Below are positions 27,053 through 34,468 of a stretch of 64,000 bases of DNA, piece after piece. The stretch comes from Microbispora rosea subsp. aerata (GTDB lineage Bacteria > Actinomycetota > Actinomycetes > Streptosporangiales > Streptosporangiaceae), in the NCBI RefSeq assembly GCF_014647835.1, contig NZ_BMPY01000026.1:42954-106953 (forward strand), in the 5' to 3' direction. The notes below the pieces were generated by a model that was not told the origin of the DNA, ran no database searches, and saw nothing but the letters and a program-made list of their open reading frames with translations. The translations under genes were made by a program, and so were the position numbers. Numbering within the stretch: the first letter of the stretch is position 1; every line of letters starts with the position of its first letter.

Positions 27053-28378
27053 ATGACGCAGGCAACCGTGAACATCACCGCTCCGGCGACCAACGATCAG
27101 CTGCTCGACGCGACCATGAAGGTGATCGCCGGCGGCGGCAGCAGCAACATGCGCAACCTGGGCATCCAGACCCCCCTGGTGCTGGACCGCTCGGGCGGCT
27201 GCCGCATCTGGGACGTCGAGGGCAACGAGCTCGTCGACGTGAACATGGGGTACGGCCCGCACCTGTTCGGGTACGCCGACCCGGACATCCTGGGCGCGGT
27301 CGCGGACCAGCTCAGGCTCGGCGCCGTCACCGGCATCCCGCACCGGCTCGACCACGAGGCGGGCGAGCTGATAGCCGCCACCGTGCCGACCATCGAGCAG
27401 GTCAGGTTCGCCCAGTCGGGCAGCGAGGCGATCGCCTCCACCCTGCGGCTGGCCCGGTTCGTCACCGGCCGGACCCTCGTGGTCACGTTCGAGGGCCACT
27501 ACCACGGGTGGAGCGAGACCGTCCTGCGCAAGGCGGCCATCACCAACAACGGAGAGGGGAGCACCCGAGCCGTCCCCGGCGCGCCCGGCATGATCCCCGA
27601 GGCGCTCGCCCACACCCTTCAGATCCCGTGGAACGACCCCGAGGCGCTGGACGCGGTGTTCCGCGAGCACGGCGGCGAGATCGCCGCGGTGATCCTCGAA
27701 CCGATCTGCGGCAACGCGGGAGTGGTGCATCCGCGGCCGGGCTTCGTCGAGCGGATCGCCGACCTGACCGCCCGGCACGGCGCCCTGCTGGTCTTCGACG
27801 AGGTGATCACCGGTTTCCGGGTGGCGCTCGGCGGCGCCCAGGAGCTGCTGTCCGTACGGCCGGACCTCACGATCCTGTCGAAGGTCCTCGGCGGCGGGTT
27901 CCCGGTCGCGGCGTTCGGCGGGAGCAGGGAGATGATGGAGCCGCTCGCCCGCAACGAGGCCTTCCACGCGGGCGTCTTCGCGGGCAACCACGCCGCGGTC
28001 GGCGCGGTGGTCGCCACGCTGCGCAAACTCCGCGCGAACCCCTCGGTCTACGACACCCTGGAGACCGACTGCGCCTATCTGGAGCGACGGCTGACCGAGG
28101 TGTTCGCCGCGGCCAACCGTCCCGTACGGATCGCGCGCTGCGGATCGGTGATGTCGGTGGCCCTGCTGACCAAGCCCCAGGAGACCGACCCGCGCTACGA
28201 CGCGGCCGTGTCACTCATCGACTTCGCCGCGCACCGGAGGCTGCAGCTCCTGTGCCAGGACGCCGGCCTCTACTTCCACCCGAACCCGCTCGAACCCTGG
28301 TTCCTCAGCACCGCCCACACCCGGGACGAACTGGACACCGTGGTTCAGACGATCGGAGAGGCCCTGGCGAGGCTGTAG
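27053..28378 (+). CDS. Class III aminotransferase, glutamate-1-semialdehyde aminomutase-like
   Basis: A 441-residue PLP enzyme. Seen are the glycine-rich RFAQSGSEAIASTLRLAR, GHYHGWSE, the cofactor-contact FDEVITGFR, and Lys277 in ILSKVLGGGFP as the Schiff-base lysine. In PKS and hybrid pathways such as mycosubtilin and microcystin, GSA-type aminotransferases aminate keto thioesters. Here it is a free enzyme 12 bases after the FkbH-like gene, so it probably acts on the PKS product. The alternative, heme-type glutamate semialdehyde mutase, is unlikely because no heme genes are near. Amination site (alpha or beta) cannot be told from sequence. Confidence 0.85.
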   Translation: MTQATVNITAPATNDQLLDATMKVIAGGGSSNMRNLGIQTPLVLDRSGGCRIWDVEGNELVDVNMGYGPHLFGYADPDILGAVADQLRLGAVTGIPHRLDHEAGELIAATVPTIEQVRFAQSGSEAIASTLRLARFVTGRTLVVTFEGHYHGWSETVLRKAAITNNGEGSTRAVPGAPGMIPEALAHTLQIPWNDPEALDAVFREHGGEIAAVILEPICGNAGVVHPRPGFVERIADLTARHGALLVFDEVITGFRVALGGAQELLSVRPDLTILSKVLGGGFPVAAFGGSREMMEPLARNEAFHAGVFAGNHAAVGAVVATLRKLRANPSVYDTLETDCAYLERRLTEVFAAANRPVRIARCGSVMSVALLTKPQETDPRYDAAVSLIDFAAHRRLQLLCQDAGLYFHPNPLEPWFLSTAHTRDELDTVVQTIGEALARL

Positions 28379-28400
28379 CCGTCCGCGTCGCGCGCGGGAA

Positions 28401-28475
28401 CGCCGGACCCTCACCGCGGCGGGAGCGCCGGACCCTCACCGCGGCGGGAGCGCCGGACCCTCACCGCGGCGGGAT
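28401..28475. repeat. 25-bp tandem repeat, three copies
   Basis: CGCCGGACCCTCACCGCGGC followed by GGGAG repeats at 28401, 28426 and 28451 with one change at the end of the last copy. It fills the gap between the aminotransferase and exporter genes. Confidence 0.85.
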
Positions 28476-28538
28476 GGCTCCGCTCCGAAACCGGCTGCCA
28501 TTCTGGGGACAAGGATCATTCGACACGAGGAGCGTTGA

Positions 28539-29213
28539 ATGTTGGCAACCTTGCTCGCCTTCTCGGTGGCCGTACTACTCGGATCCATGGTGCCGGGCCC
28601 CACGACGGCGGTCCTCATCCGCCAGACGCTGCGCGGCGGGAGGAGGGCGAGCGTGTGGACGCTCGCCGGCAACGAGACCGGGGTCTTCCTGTGGGGGCTG
28701 GCCGTCGCGTTCGGGCTGTCGGGGCTGCTCGCCGCGTCGCAGCTCGCGTACGACGTGCTGCGGGTGGTCGGCGCGGCGGTGCTGCTCTACCTGGGGGCGC
28801 AGGCCCTGTGGGAGAACCGGCGCCGCAAGCCGGGGTCGGAGCCGGAGCCGTCGTCCGCGGCGGCGGAAGCGGCGGCGGAAGCGGCGGACCCCGTGCCCGC
28901 GCCCAAGGCGGGCGACGCGTGGCACAACTACCGGATAGGACTGCTGACGATCGTCACGAACCCCAAGTACGCGGTCTTCGCCGTGTCGTTCCTCCCGCAG
29001 TTCGTCCCCTCCGACGTGTCGCCTCTCCCGATGTTCATCCTGCTGTCGGTGATGTGGGTGATCCTCGACAGCTGCTGGTTCCTGGGATTCATCTGGTTCA
29101 TCAACTGGCTGCGGCCCATCTTCTCCCGGTCGCGCGTGCGTCGCTGGCTGGAGCGGACGACCGGCGCGGTGCTGATCGTCTTGGGGCTGAGGCTGGTCAC
29201 CGAACCGTTCTAA
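28539..29213 (+). CDS. LysE/RhtB-family exporter
   Basis: A 224-residue membrane protein with about six hydrophobic segments. It has the LysE start LLAFSVAVLLGSMVPGPTTAVLI, with the conserved PGP. LysE proteins export amino acids and similar small zwitterions. A cytoplasmic loop near residues 95-120 is rich in alanine and glutamate. The ribosome site GAGGAG precedes ATG 28539. Being inside the cluster, it is a good candidate for product export or self-protection, which hints at an amino-acid-like product. Confidence 0.85.
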   Translation: MLATLLAFSVAVLLGSMVPGPTTAVLIRQTLRGGRRASVWTLAGNETGVFLWGLAVAFGLSGLLAASQLAYDVLRVVGAAVLLYLGAQALWENRRRKPGSEPEPSSAAAEAAAEAADPVPAPKAGDAWHNYRIGLLTIVTNPKYAVFAVSFLPQFVPSDVSPLPMFILLSVMWVILDSCWFLGFIWFINWLRPIFSRSRVRRWLERTTGAVLIVLGLRLVTEPF

Positions 29214-29232
29214 TTCGTACGGAGGTGAGCTG

Positions 29233-29454
29233 TTGGCCATGGAAGCTCTCACTCAGATCCTGCGCGACATCGGCGTCGAAGCCGACGACATCCGGGCGGA
29301 CGTGAGATTGCGTGCGGACCTCGCCCTCGACTCCACCGAGACGGCGTCGCTGGAGCTGGAGCTCGAGCGCCGGTTCGGGGTCAAGGTCGACCTGTGGGAC
29401 GCGAAGGACTTCTCACTGTCCGAGCTCGGCGCGCTGATCGAGGCGGCGGCCTAG
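29233..29454 (+). CDS. Free-standing acyl carrier protein for the starter unit
   Basis: A 73-residue carrier protein with the serine in LALDSTETASLELELE. It begins at TTG 29233, six bases after GGAGGT; an ATG at 29239 is also in frame. Its stop TAG is followed without a gap by the ATG of the AMP ligase, so the two are coupled. The likely role is to receive the activated starter acid from that ligase and present it to the PKS ketosynthase. Confidence 0.88.
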   Translation: MAMEALTQILRDIGVEADDIRADVRLRADLALDSTETASLELELERRFGVKVDLWDAKDFSLSELGALIEAAA

Positions 29455-31116
29455 ATGACCGGCCTGCGGCTCGACCTCATCGACATTCCACGGATACCGG
29501 AAGAGCGGGCGCGGCGCTACCGCGAGGCCGGACTGTGGCGCTCCGAGACGCTGGACGAGATGATCCTCACGCGGGGGAGCGCGACACCCGACCGGTGCGC
29601 GCTCGTCGCCGAGGGCCGGCGGACGACCTACGGTGAGCTGGCCGCGCTGGTCGGGCGGGCCGAACGGCGGCTGCGGGCGGCGGGTGTCAACCGGGGCGAC
29701 ACCGTCGTGGTCCAGGTGCCCAACAGCCGCGAGTACGTCGTCCTCGTCCTGGCGCTCATGCGGCTCGGCGCCCCGCCGGTGCTGACCCTCCCCTCCCTCA
29801 GGGAGTATGAACTCGACCGCATCATCGGGCTGGTCCGGCCGTCGTCGATCGTGATCCCCCGGCGGGTGCGCCGCTTCGACCACCTCGGCATGGTCCAGAA
29901 GCTCAAACCCCGCCATCCCTATCTCGTCAGGACGCTGGTCGTGGACGGCGAGGCCGCCGAACCGGACGTCGCCGACCTCACCGGGCTGTGTGACCCGCCC
30001 GGCGACGACCCGCCCGCCGAGGGCCGGGGCGCGGCGTCCCCGAAGGACGTCGCGTTGTTCCTGCTGTCCAGCGGCACGACCGGCTCGTCCAAGCTGATCG
30101 CGCGGACGCACGAGGACTACGGCTACGTCATCCGCACCACCACGGAGATCGCGGCGCTGTCCGCCGATTCCGTCTACCTGGCGGTCATGCCGGCCACCCA
30201 CACGTTCGTCCTCGCCTATCCGGGAGTCCTCGGCACGCTGGCGGCCGGAGGCACCGTGGTCCTCGGCAGCCCGGAGGACCCCCGCAAGGTCCTGCGGACC
30301 GTCCAGGAGGAGCGGGTGACCCACTGCGCCGCCGTGCCGGGCCTGGTCAAGCAGTGGCTCACCCTGCTCGGGCGGGAGCCGTACGACGTCTCCAGCCTGA
30401 AGGTCCTCCAGGTCGGCGGCGCCCGCCTCGACGCGCCGACCGCCGCCCGGGCGAAGGCCGAGCTGGGCTGCTCGGTGCAGCAGGTGTACGGCATGAGCGA
30501 GGGCCTGACGAACTACACGCGACTGGACGACCCGGATGAGGTGGTGTTCTCCAGCCAGGGACGCCCGGCCTCTCCCGCCGACGAGATCGTGATCGTGGAC
30601 GAGGACGACGCGCCGGTGCCGGCCGGGGAGGTCGGCCAGTTGCTCACCCGCGGCCCCTTCACCGTGGCCGGTTACTACCGCGACGAGGCGGCCACGAAGC
30701 GGGCCTTCACCGCGGACGGCTTCTACCGCACCGGCGACCTGGTCCGGCTCCGGCCGGACGGCAACCTGGAGGTCGTCGGGCGGATCAAGAACGTGATCAA
30801 CCGGGGCGGCGAGAAGATCTGCGCCGAGGAGCTCGAAGAGCTGGTCCAGGAGCTGCCGGGCGTGAGCGCGGTGGCCGCGGTGCCGATGCCGCACCCCGGC
30901 TTCGGCGAGATCGTGTGCCTGTATCTGGTGCCGGGCGGCGAGAACGCGCCCGACCTGGGCGACGTACGGCGTCATCTGGAGTCTCGCGGGCTGGCTCGGT
31001 ACAAACTGCCCGAGCGGCTGGAGCTGCTGGACGCGATGCCGCTGATCGGAGTCGGCAAGATCAACCGGACCGAGCTGCGCGAGCGGGCCGCCGCCATCGC
31101 GGCCGGGGTCGGGTGA
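29455..31116 (+). CDS. AMP-dependent ligase of the aryl-acid (DhbE/EntE) type, starter activation
   Basis: A 553-residue adenylating enzyme. A3 is SSGTTGSSKLIARTH, A5 YGMSEGL, A7 YRTGDLVR, A8 GRIKNVINRGGEKI, and A10 GVGKINRTELRE with its lysine. Overall layout and length follow the 2,3-dihydroxybenzoate-AMP ligases. The substrate pocket does not: where DhbE and EntE have HNY and a serine before the proline, this protein has His249-Thr250-Phe251 and Tyr255 before Pro. The asparagine that anchors the 2-hydroxy acid is thus missing. It probably activates a different acid and loads it on the ACP encoded just upstream. Confidence 0.88.
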   Translation: MTGLRLDLIDIPRIPEERARRYREAGLWRSETLDEMILTRGSATPDRCALVAEGRRTTYGELAALVGRAERRLRAAGVNRGDTVVVQVPNSREYVVLVLALMRLGAPPVLTLPSLREYELDRIIGLVRPSSIVIPRRVRRFDHLGMVQKLKPRHPYLVRTLVVDGEAAEPDVADLTGLCDPPGDDPPAEGRGAASPKDVALFLLSSGTTGSSKLIARTHEDYGYVIRTTTEIAALSADSVYLAVMPATHTFVLAYPGVLGTLAAGGTVVLGSPEDPRKVLRTVQEERVTHCAAVPGLVKQWLTLLGREPYDVSSLKVLQVGGARLDAPTAARAKAELGCSVQQVYGMSEGLTNYTRLDDPDEVVFSSQGRPASPADEIVIVDEDDAPVPAGEVGQLLTRGPFTVAGYYRDEAATKRAFTADGFYRTGDLVRLRPDGNLEVVGRIKNVINRGGEKICAEELEELVQELPGVSAVAAVPMPHPGFGEIVCLYLVPGGENAPDLGDVRRHLESRGLARYKLPERLELLDAMPLIGVGKINRTELRERAAAIAAGVG

Positions 31117-31937
31117 CGCCCGCGGACGGGCTCGCCGAGGGAGAGGCGCGGGTGTGGTGGGCCCACACCGGACGCGACCTCGTCGGCGACGGCGGGGACG
31201 GCCTGATGAGCGACGAGGAACGCGCCCGGGCCCGCGCGATGACCCGGCCGCAGGCCCGGCGCAGGTTCGTGCTCGGGTGCGCGCTGATGCGGCTCGCCGT
31301 GGCCCGCCATCTCGGCCTCGCCCCGACCGACGTCCGGATCGAACGCCGCTGCCCGGACTGCGGCGGCCCGCACGGCAGGCCGTGGCTGCCCGGACAGACC
31401 GGGCTGCACCTGTCTCTCTCGCACGCCGGTCCCCACGTCGTCTGCGCGGTCGCGCGGGGCGCCCCGATCGGGGTGGACGTCGAGGACGGAGCCGGTCTGG
31501 TCGACACGGGCTCGCTGGCCGAGAAGGTCCTCGCGCCGGTGGAGATCGCGGCGTACCGCCGGCTGCCGCCCGATCGGCGGCCGGAGGCGCTGCTCGTCTA
31601 CTGGACTCGGAAGGAGGCCGTGCTCAAGGCCACCGGCGACGGACTGCGGGTGCCGATGCGCACGCTGGCGGTCTCCGGCCCGTACGCCGAACCACGCGTG
31701 CTCGGGTGGGCGCCGGGCGACCGGCCGGGGCCCATCACCCGGGACGACCGGTCAGGGCTCATCACCCGGGGCGACCGGCCGGGGCCCATCGCCCTCCACA
31801 CGTTGCGGGGGCCGGGCGGCGGCCGGGTCTGCCCGCCCGCCGCCCTCGCCGTACTGGGAAGGCCGCTGTCGACGCTGATCGAGCGTGACGCCGGCCCTCT
31901 TTTCGACAGCGTCACGCACAGCTCCTCCGGGGCATGA
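31113..31937 (+). CDS. 4'-phosphopantetheinyl transferase, Sfp type
   Basis: A 274-residue enzyme that converts apo carrier proteins to the holo form with coenzyme A. The motifs HLSLSHAG, IGVDVED and WTRKEAVLKATGDGL are intact. GTG 31113 overlaps the ligase stop. Near residues 202-228 a 27-base unit is repeated three times (31716, 31743, 31770), giving GDRPGPITR, DDRSGLITR and GDRPGPIAL, an expansion not found in the family core. It probably serves the three carrier proteins of this cluster. Confidence 0.9.
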   Translation: MTPADGLAEGEARVWWAHTGRDLVGDGGDGLMSDEERARARAMTRPQARRRFVLGCALMRLAVARHLGLAPTDVRIERRCPDCGGPHGRPWLPGQTGLHLSLSHAGPHVVCAVARGAPIGVDVEDGAGLVDTGSLAEKVLAPVEIAAYRRLPPDRRPEALLVYWTRKEAVLKATGDGLRVPMRTLAVSGPYAEPRVLGWAPGDRPGPITRDDRSGLITRGDRPGPIALHTLRGPGGGRVCPPAALAVLGRPLSTLIERDAGPLFDSVTHSSSGA

Positions 31938-32016
31938 CCGCAAGCCTCTCGCCGTACCGGCCCGCGCGGCCCGCCGCGACGGCGGAGCGACCCTCGAAAG
32001 CCAGGAGTGACACGCC

Positions 32017-32895
32017 ATGGACAGCAAGACGTCGTTTCTGACAGGCCTGATCGGCGCCGGCATCGGAGCGTCGCTGAGCCCGCCCCTCCACGAGCGCGAG
32101 GCGGAGCTGCACGGTCTCCGGCTGCTCTACCGGCTCCTGGATCTGAACGCGATGAACCTCGACGTGGCCAAGACCCCCGGGTTGCTCACCACGGCTCGGC
32201 AGATGGGATTCGCCGGGGTCAACATCACGCACCCGTGCAAACAAGTCGTCCTCGGACACCTCGACGGGCTGTCCCCGGCCGCCGCCGCGATCGGCGCGGT
32301 CAACACGGTGGTGTTCCGCGACGGGAAGGCCACCGGGCACAACACCGACTGGCTGGGCTTCGCGCACAACATGCGGAGGGGGCTGCCGGGCGTGCCCATG
32401 CGGCACGTGGTGCTGCTCGGCGCGGGCGGAGCCGGGGCCGCGGCGGCGCACGCCGTCCTCACCCTCGGGGCGGACGCGGTCACCGTCGTCGACGTGGACC
32501 GGCGGCGCGCGGACACGCTGGCGGAACGGTTGCGCGGCCAATTCGCCGGCAAGCGGATCATGGCCGGGGACGTCGCCTTGCTCGAGCCGTGCCTCGCGAC
32601 CGCGGACGGCCTCATACACGCGACCCCGACGGGCATGACCGCCAACCCCGGGTTGCCGCTCCCGCCGGACGCCCTCCGTCCCCATCTTTGGGTCGCCGAC
32701 CTCGTCTACACGCCGCTGGACACGGAGCTTCTCCGGCACGCCCGCGCCGTCGGCTGCCGGACCCTCGACGGGGGAGGGATACTGGTCTTCCAGGCGGCCG
32801 AGGCGTTCCGTCTCTTCACGGGGGTGGAGCCGGACGCCGAACGGATGCTTCGCCACTTCGACACCCTCGTCGGCCGAGCCCCCGCCCGGCTGTGA
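32017..32895 (+). CDS. Shikimate/quinate dehydrogenase, catabolic (QsuD-like) type
   Basis: A 292-residue AroE-superfamily enzyme. Substrate motifs are GASLSPPLHE, GVNITHPCKQ with catalytic Lys75, AIGAVNTVV and GHNTDWLGF; the cofactor loop is GAGGAGAAA. The overall wording (LHEREAE, YRLLDL, THPCKQVVLGHLDGLSP) resembles NAD-dependent quinate/shikimate dehydrogenases of Corynebacterium more than biosynthetic AroE. It starts at ATG 32017 behind CAGGAGTGA, 79 bases after the PPTase gene. In this cluster it may make or consume a shikimate-type acid used as starter. It could also be an unrelated neighbour. Confidence 0.85.
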   Translation: MDSKTSFLTGLIGAGIGASLSPPLHEREAELHGLRLLYRLLDLNAMNLDVAKTPGLLTTARQMGFAGVNITHPCKQVVLGHLDGLSPAAAAIGAVNTVVFRDGKATGHNTDWLGFAHNMRRGLPGVPMRHVVLLGAGGAGAAAAHAVLTLGADAVTVVDVDRRRADTLAERLRGQFAGKRIMAGDVALLEPCLATADGLIHATPTGMTANPGLPLPPDALRPHLWVADLVYTPLDTELLRHARAVGCRTLDGGGILVFQAAEAFRLFTGVEPDAERMLRHFDTLVGRAPARL

Positions 32896-33099
32896 ACGCG
32901 CCCGGCTGTGAGGGCCTGGTGAACGGGCGGTCCCCGGCCCGGCCTTGAACATGCCCGACGGTCCCGGTCCGGCGCGGCGAATCAAGGCCCAGCCGGCTGC
33001 GAACGCCCTCGGCTCTCCGCGCTTCCCGCGCTTCCCGCGTCGCCGACGATCGTCCAGGCCGCGCGGACACGGTCGCGAATCCCCGCGCCGCTACCGCAT

Positions 33100-33192
33100 T
33101 CTCCTGCTCGACGCCGGCTTGAGGACGTGTCGGTAGAGGTCCACACCGGCGACTTCACCGGCGCGTCCCCGGCGCCCGTGCCGTCGCGCCTC
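33100..33192 (+). pseudogene. Scrap resembling a methyltransferase C-terminus
   Basis: The frame reads DVSVEVHTGDFTGAS after LLLDAGL in another frame, like the LLxxAGFxDVxVE end of SAM-dependent methyltransferases, with a frameshift between. The match is short and tentative. Confidence 0.35.
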
Positions 33193-33193
33193 T

Positions 33194-33345
33194 GGTGAAG
33201 TACGCGCTGCAGCACTGCCGCCTTAGCTCGGGCATCACCCTGCAGGGCAACGCCCTGCAGGTGCTGCGCGACCTTGGCGTATGGGACCGCGCCGGGGCCG
33301 GTATGTCGCCGGCGCTTCCAGCAGCGGCGCGGCTATCTGATCTCG
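33194..33345 (+). pseudogene. Relic of an FAD-dependent monooxygenase
   Basis: The frame contains SSGITLQGNALQVLRDLGVWDRAGAG, here given as SSGITLQGNALQVL plus RDLGVWDRAGAG, which matches the region after the FAD loop of PHBH-type aromatic monooxygenases. The FAD-binding GxGxxG start is absent and the frame is lost shortly after. Not functional. Confidence 0.55.
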
Positions 33346-33393
33346 ACTGCGTTTTCCCTTGTGCGGCTCCATCTTCTTGCAGCAAACTTGTAG

Positions 33394-33410
33394 TTGCGAA
33401 TCATTTGCAA
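33394..33410. promoter_or_regulatory. Nur-type (nickel) box upstream of sodF
   Basis: TTGCGA-ATCAT-TTGCAA at 33394-33410 fits the Nur operator pattern tTGCaa-N5-ttGCAA known from Streptomyces sod genes. It lies 12 bases before the start codon, overlapping the ribosome-site region. Nur with nickel would repress this iron SOD, and loss of nickel would induce it. Confidence 0.7.
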
Positions 33411-33422
33411 TAAGGGGGACCG

Positions 33423-34028
33423 ATGAGTCGGTACACGCTGCCCGACCTGCCCTACGACTACGCGGCGCTGGAACCCGCGATCACGGGCGAGATCCTGGAA
33501 CTTCACCATGCGAAGCACCACGCGGCCTACGTGAAGGGGGCCAACGACACTCTCAACCGGCTCGCCGAAGCCCGGGACAAGGGAGAGTTCGGCAACCTGG
33601 TCGGACTGGAGAAGACGTTCGCGTTCAACCTGTCCGGCCACGTCCTGCACTCGATCTTCTGGCAGAACCTGTCGCCGGACGGTGGGGACCGGCCCGACGG
33701 CGCGCTTGGCGACGCGATCGACGAGCACTTCGGCTCCTTCGAGGCGTTCCAGAAGCAGCTCACCACGGCGACGAGCACCGTGCAGGGCTCGGGCTGGGGC
33801 GTACTGGCATGGGAACCGCTCGGCCGGCGCTTGGTGGTCGAGCAGGTGTACGACCACCACGGAAACGTGGGGATGAACACCACGCCACTGCTGGTGTTCG
33901 ACGCCTGGGAGCACGCCTACTACCTGCAGTACCGCAACGTCCGGCCGGACTATGTCGAGAAGTTGTGGACCCTGATCAACTGGAACGACGTCATCGCTCG
34001 GTTCGAGGCCGCACGCGGCGCGGCCTGA
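33423..34028 (+). CDS. sodF: Iron superoxide dismutase
   Basis: A 201-residue cytoplasmic Fe/Mn-family SOD that converts superoxide to hydrogen peroxide and oxygen. Metal ligands are visible in [21 protein letters not shown], and [14 protein letters not shown]. The wording [12 protein letters not shown] is like the iron SOD SodF of Streptomyces, although some positions are Mn-like, so metal preference is inferred mainly from the relative and the Nur-type box. ATG 33423 follows AAGGGGG. A hairpin lies 33 bases after its stop. Confidence 0.92.
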   Translation: MSRYTLPDLPYDYAALEPAITGEILELHHAKHHAAYVKGANDTLNRLAEARDKGEFGNLVGLEKTFAFNLSGHVLHSIFWQNLSPDGGDRPDGALGDAIDEHFGSFEAFQKQLTTATSTVQGSGWGVLAWEPLGRRLVVEQVYDHHGNVGMNTTPLLVFDAWEHAYYLQYRNVRPDYVEKLWTLINWNDVIARFEAARGAA

Positions 34029-34060
34029 CGACCGGCCCCGAACAGGGCCGTACATGACCG

Positions 34061-34119
34061 GCGACGGCCTGTGTGTACCCGGGAATCCTTCCGAGCGCTG
34101 TTCCGACACAGGCCGTCGC
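34061..34119 (+). terminator. Long-stem hairpin after sodF
   Basis: GCGACGGCCTGTGT at 34061-34074 pairs perfectly with ACACAGGCCGTCGC at 34106-34119, a 14-bp stem with a 31-base loop and no T-run. Confidence 0.55.
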
Positions 34120-34468
34120 TCATGAACCCTACGCCCCGTCGCGTAATGGTCGTCTCGGCGGTTCCCGGCGGTGCACTCGGCGGCCGAGACCGCCACTCGT
34201 TGTCTCCGCGCGGGTTCGGCACCTGCACGTGCCTTTGAACCTGCCGAACCCGCCTCGTCGTCATGACCTCGCGGCGGCGGTGACGCCGCTGAGCGCCTTT
34301 GCCACGCTCTTCGACGTCATCCCCGCCGCCGGAGGCCGCCCGTGACGTCGCTCCTCGCGACACGTCATGCCAAGCGGGCGATATCGGTGGCTTCGACGCC
34401 ATCCGTGCCTTGGGGACGGCCGGAGCAGCCGGTAGCTCACCCCGCTGCAAATGGTCACGAGTGCTAGA
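34120..34468. other. Gap after sodF without a gene
   Basis: Contains a second hairpin, GCGGGTTCGGCA (34210-34221) with TGCCGAACCCGC (34242-34253), perhaps a terminator, and near 34400-34465 one copy of a sequence that recurs at 37415-37483. No coding frame is credible. Confidence 0.5.
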
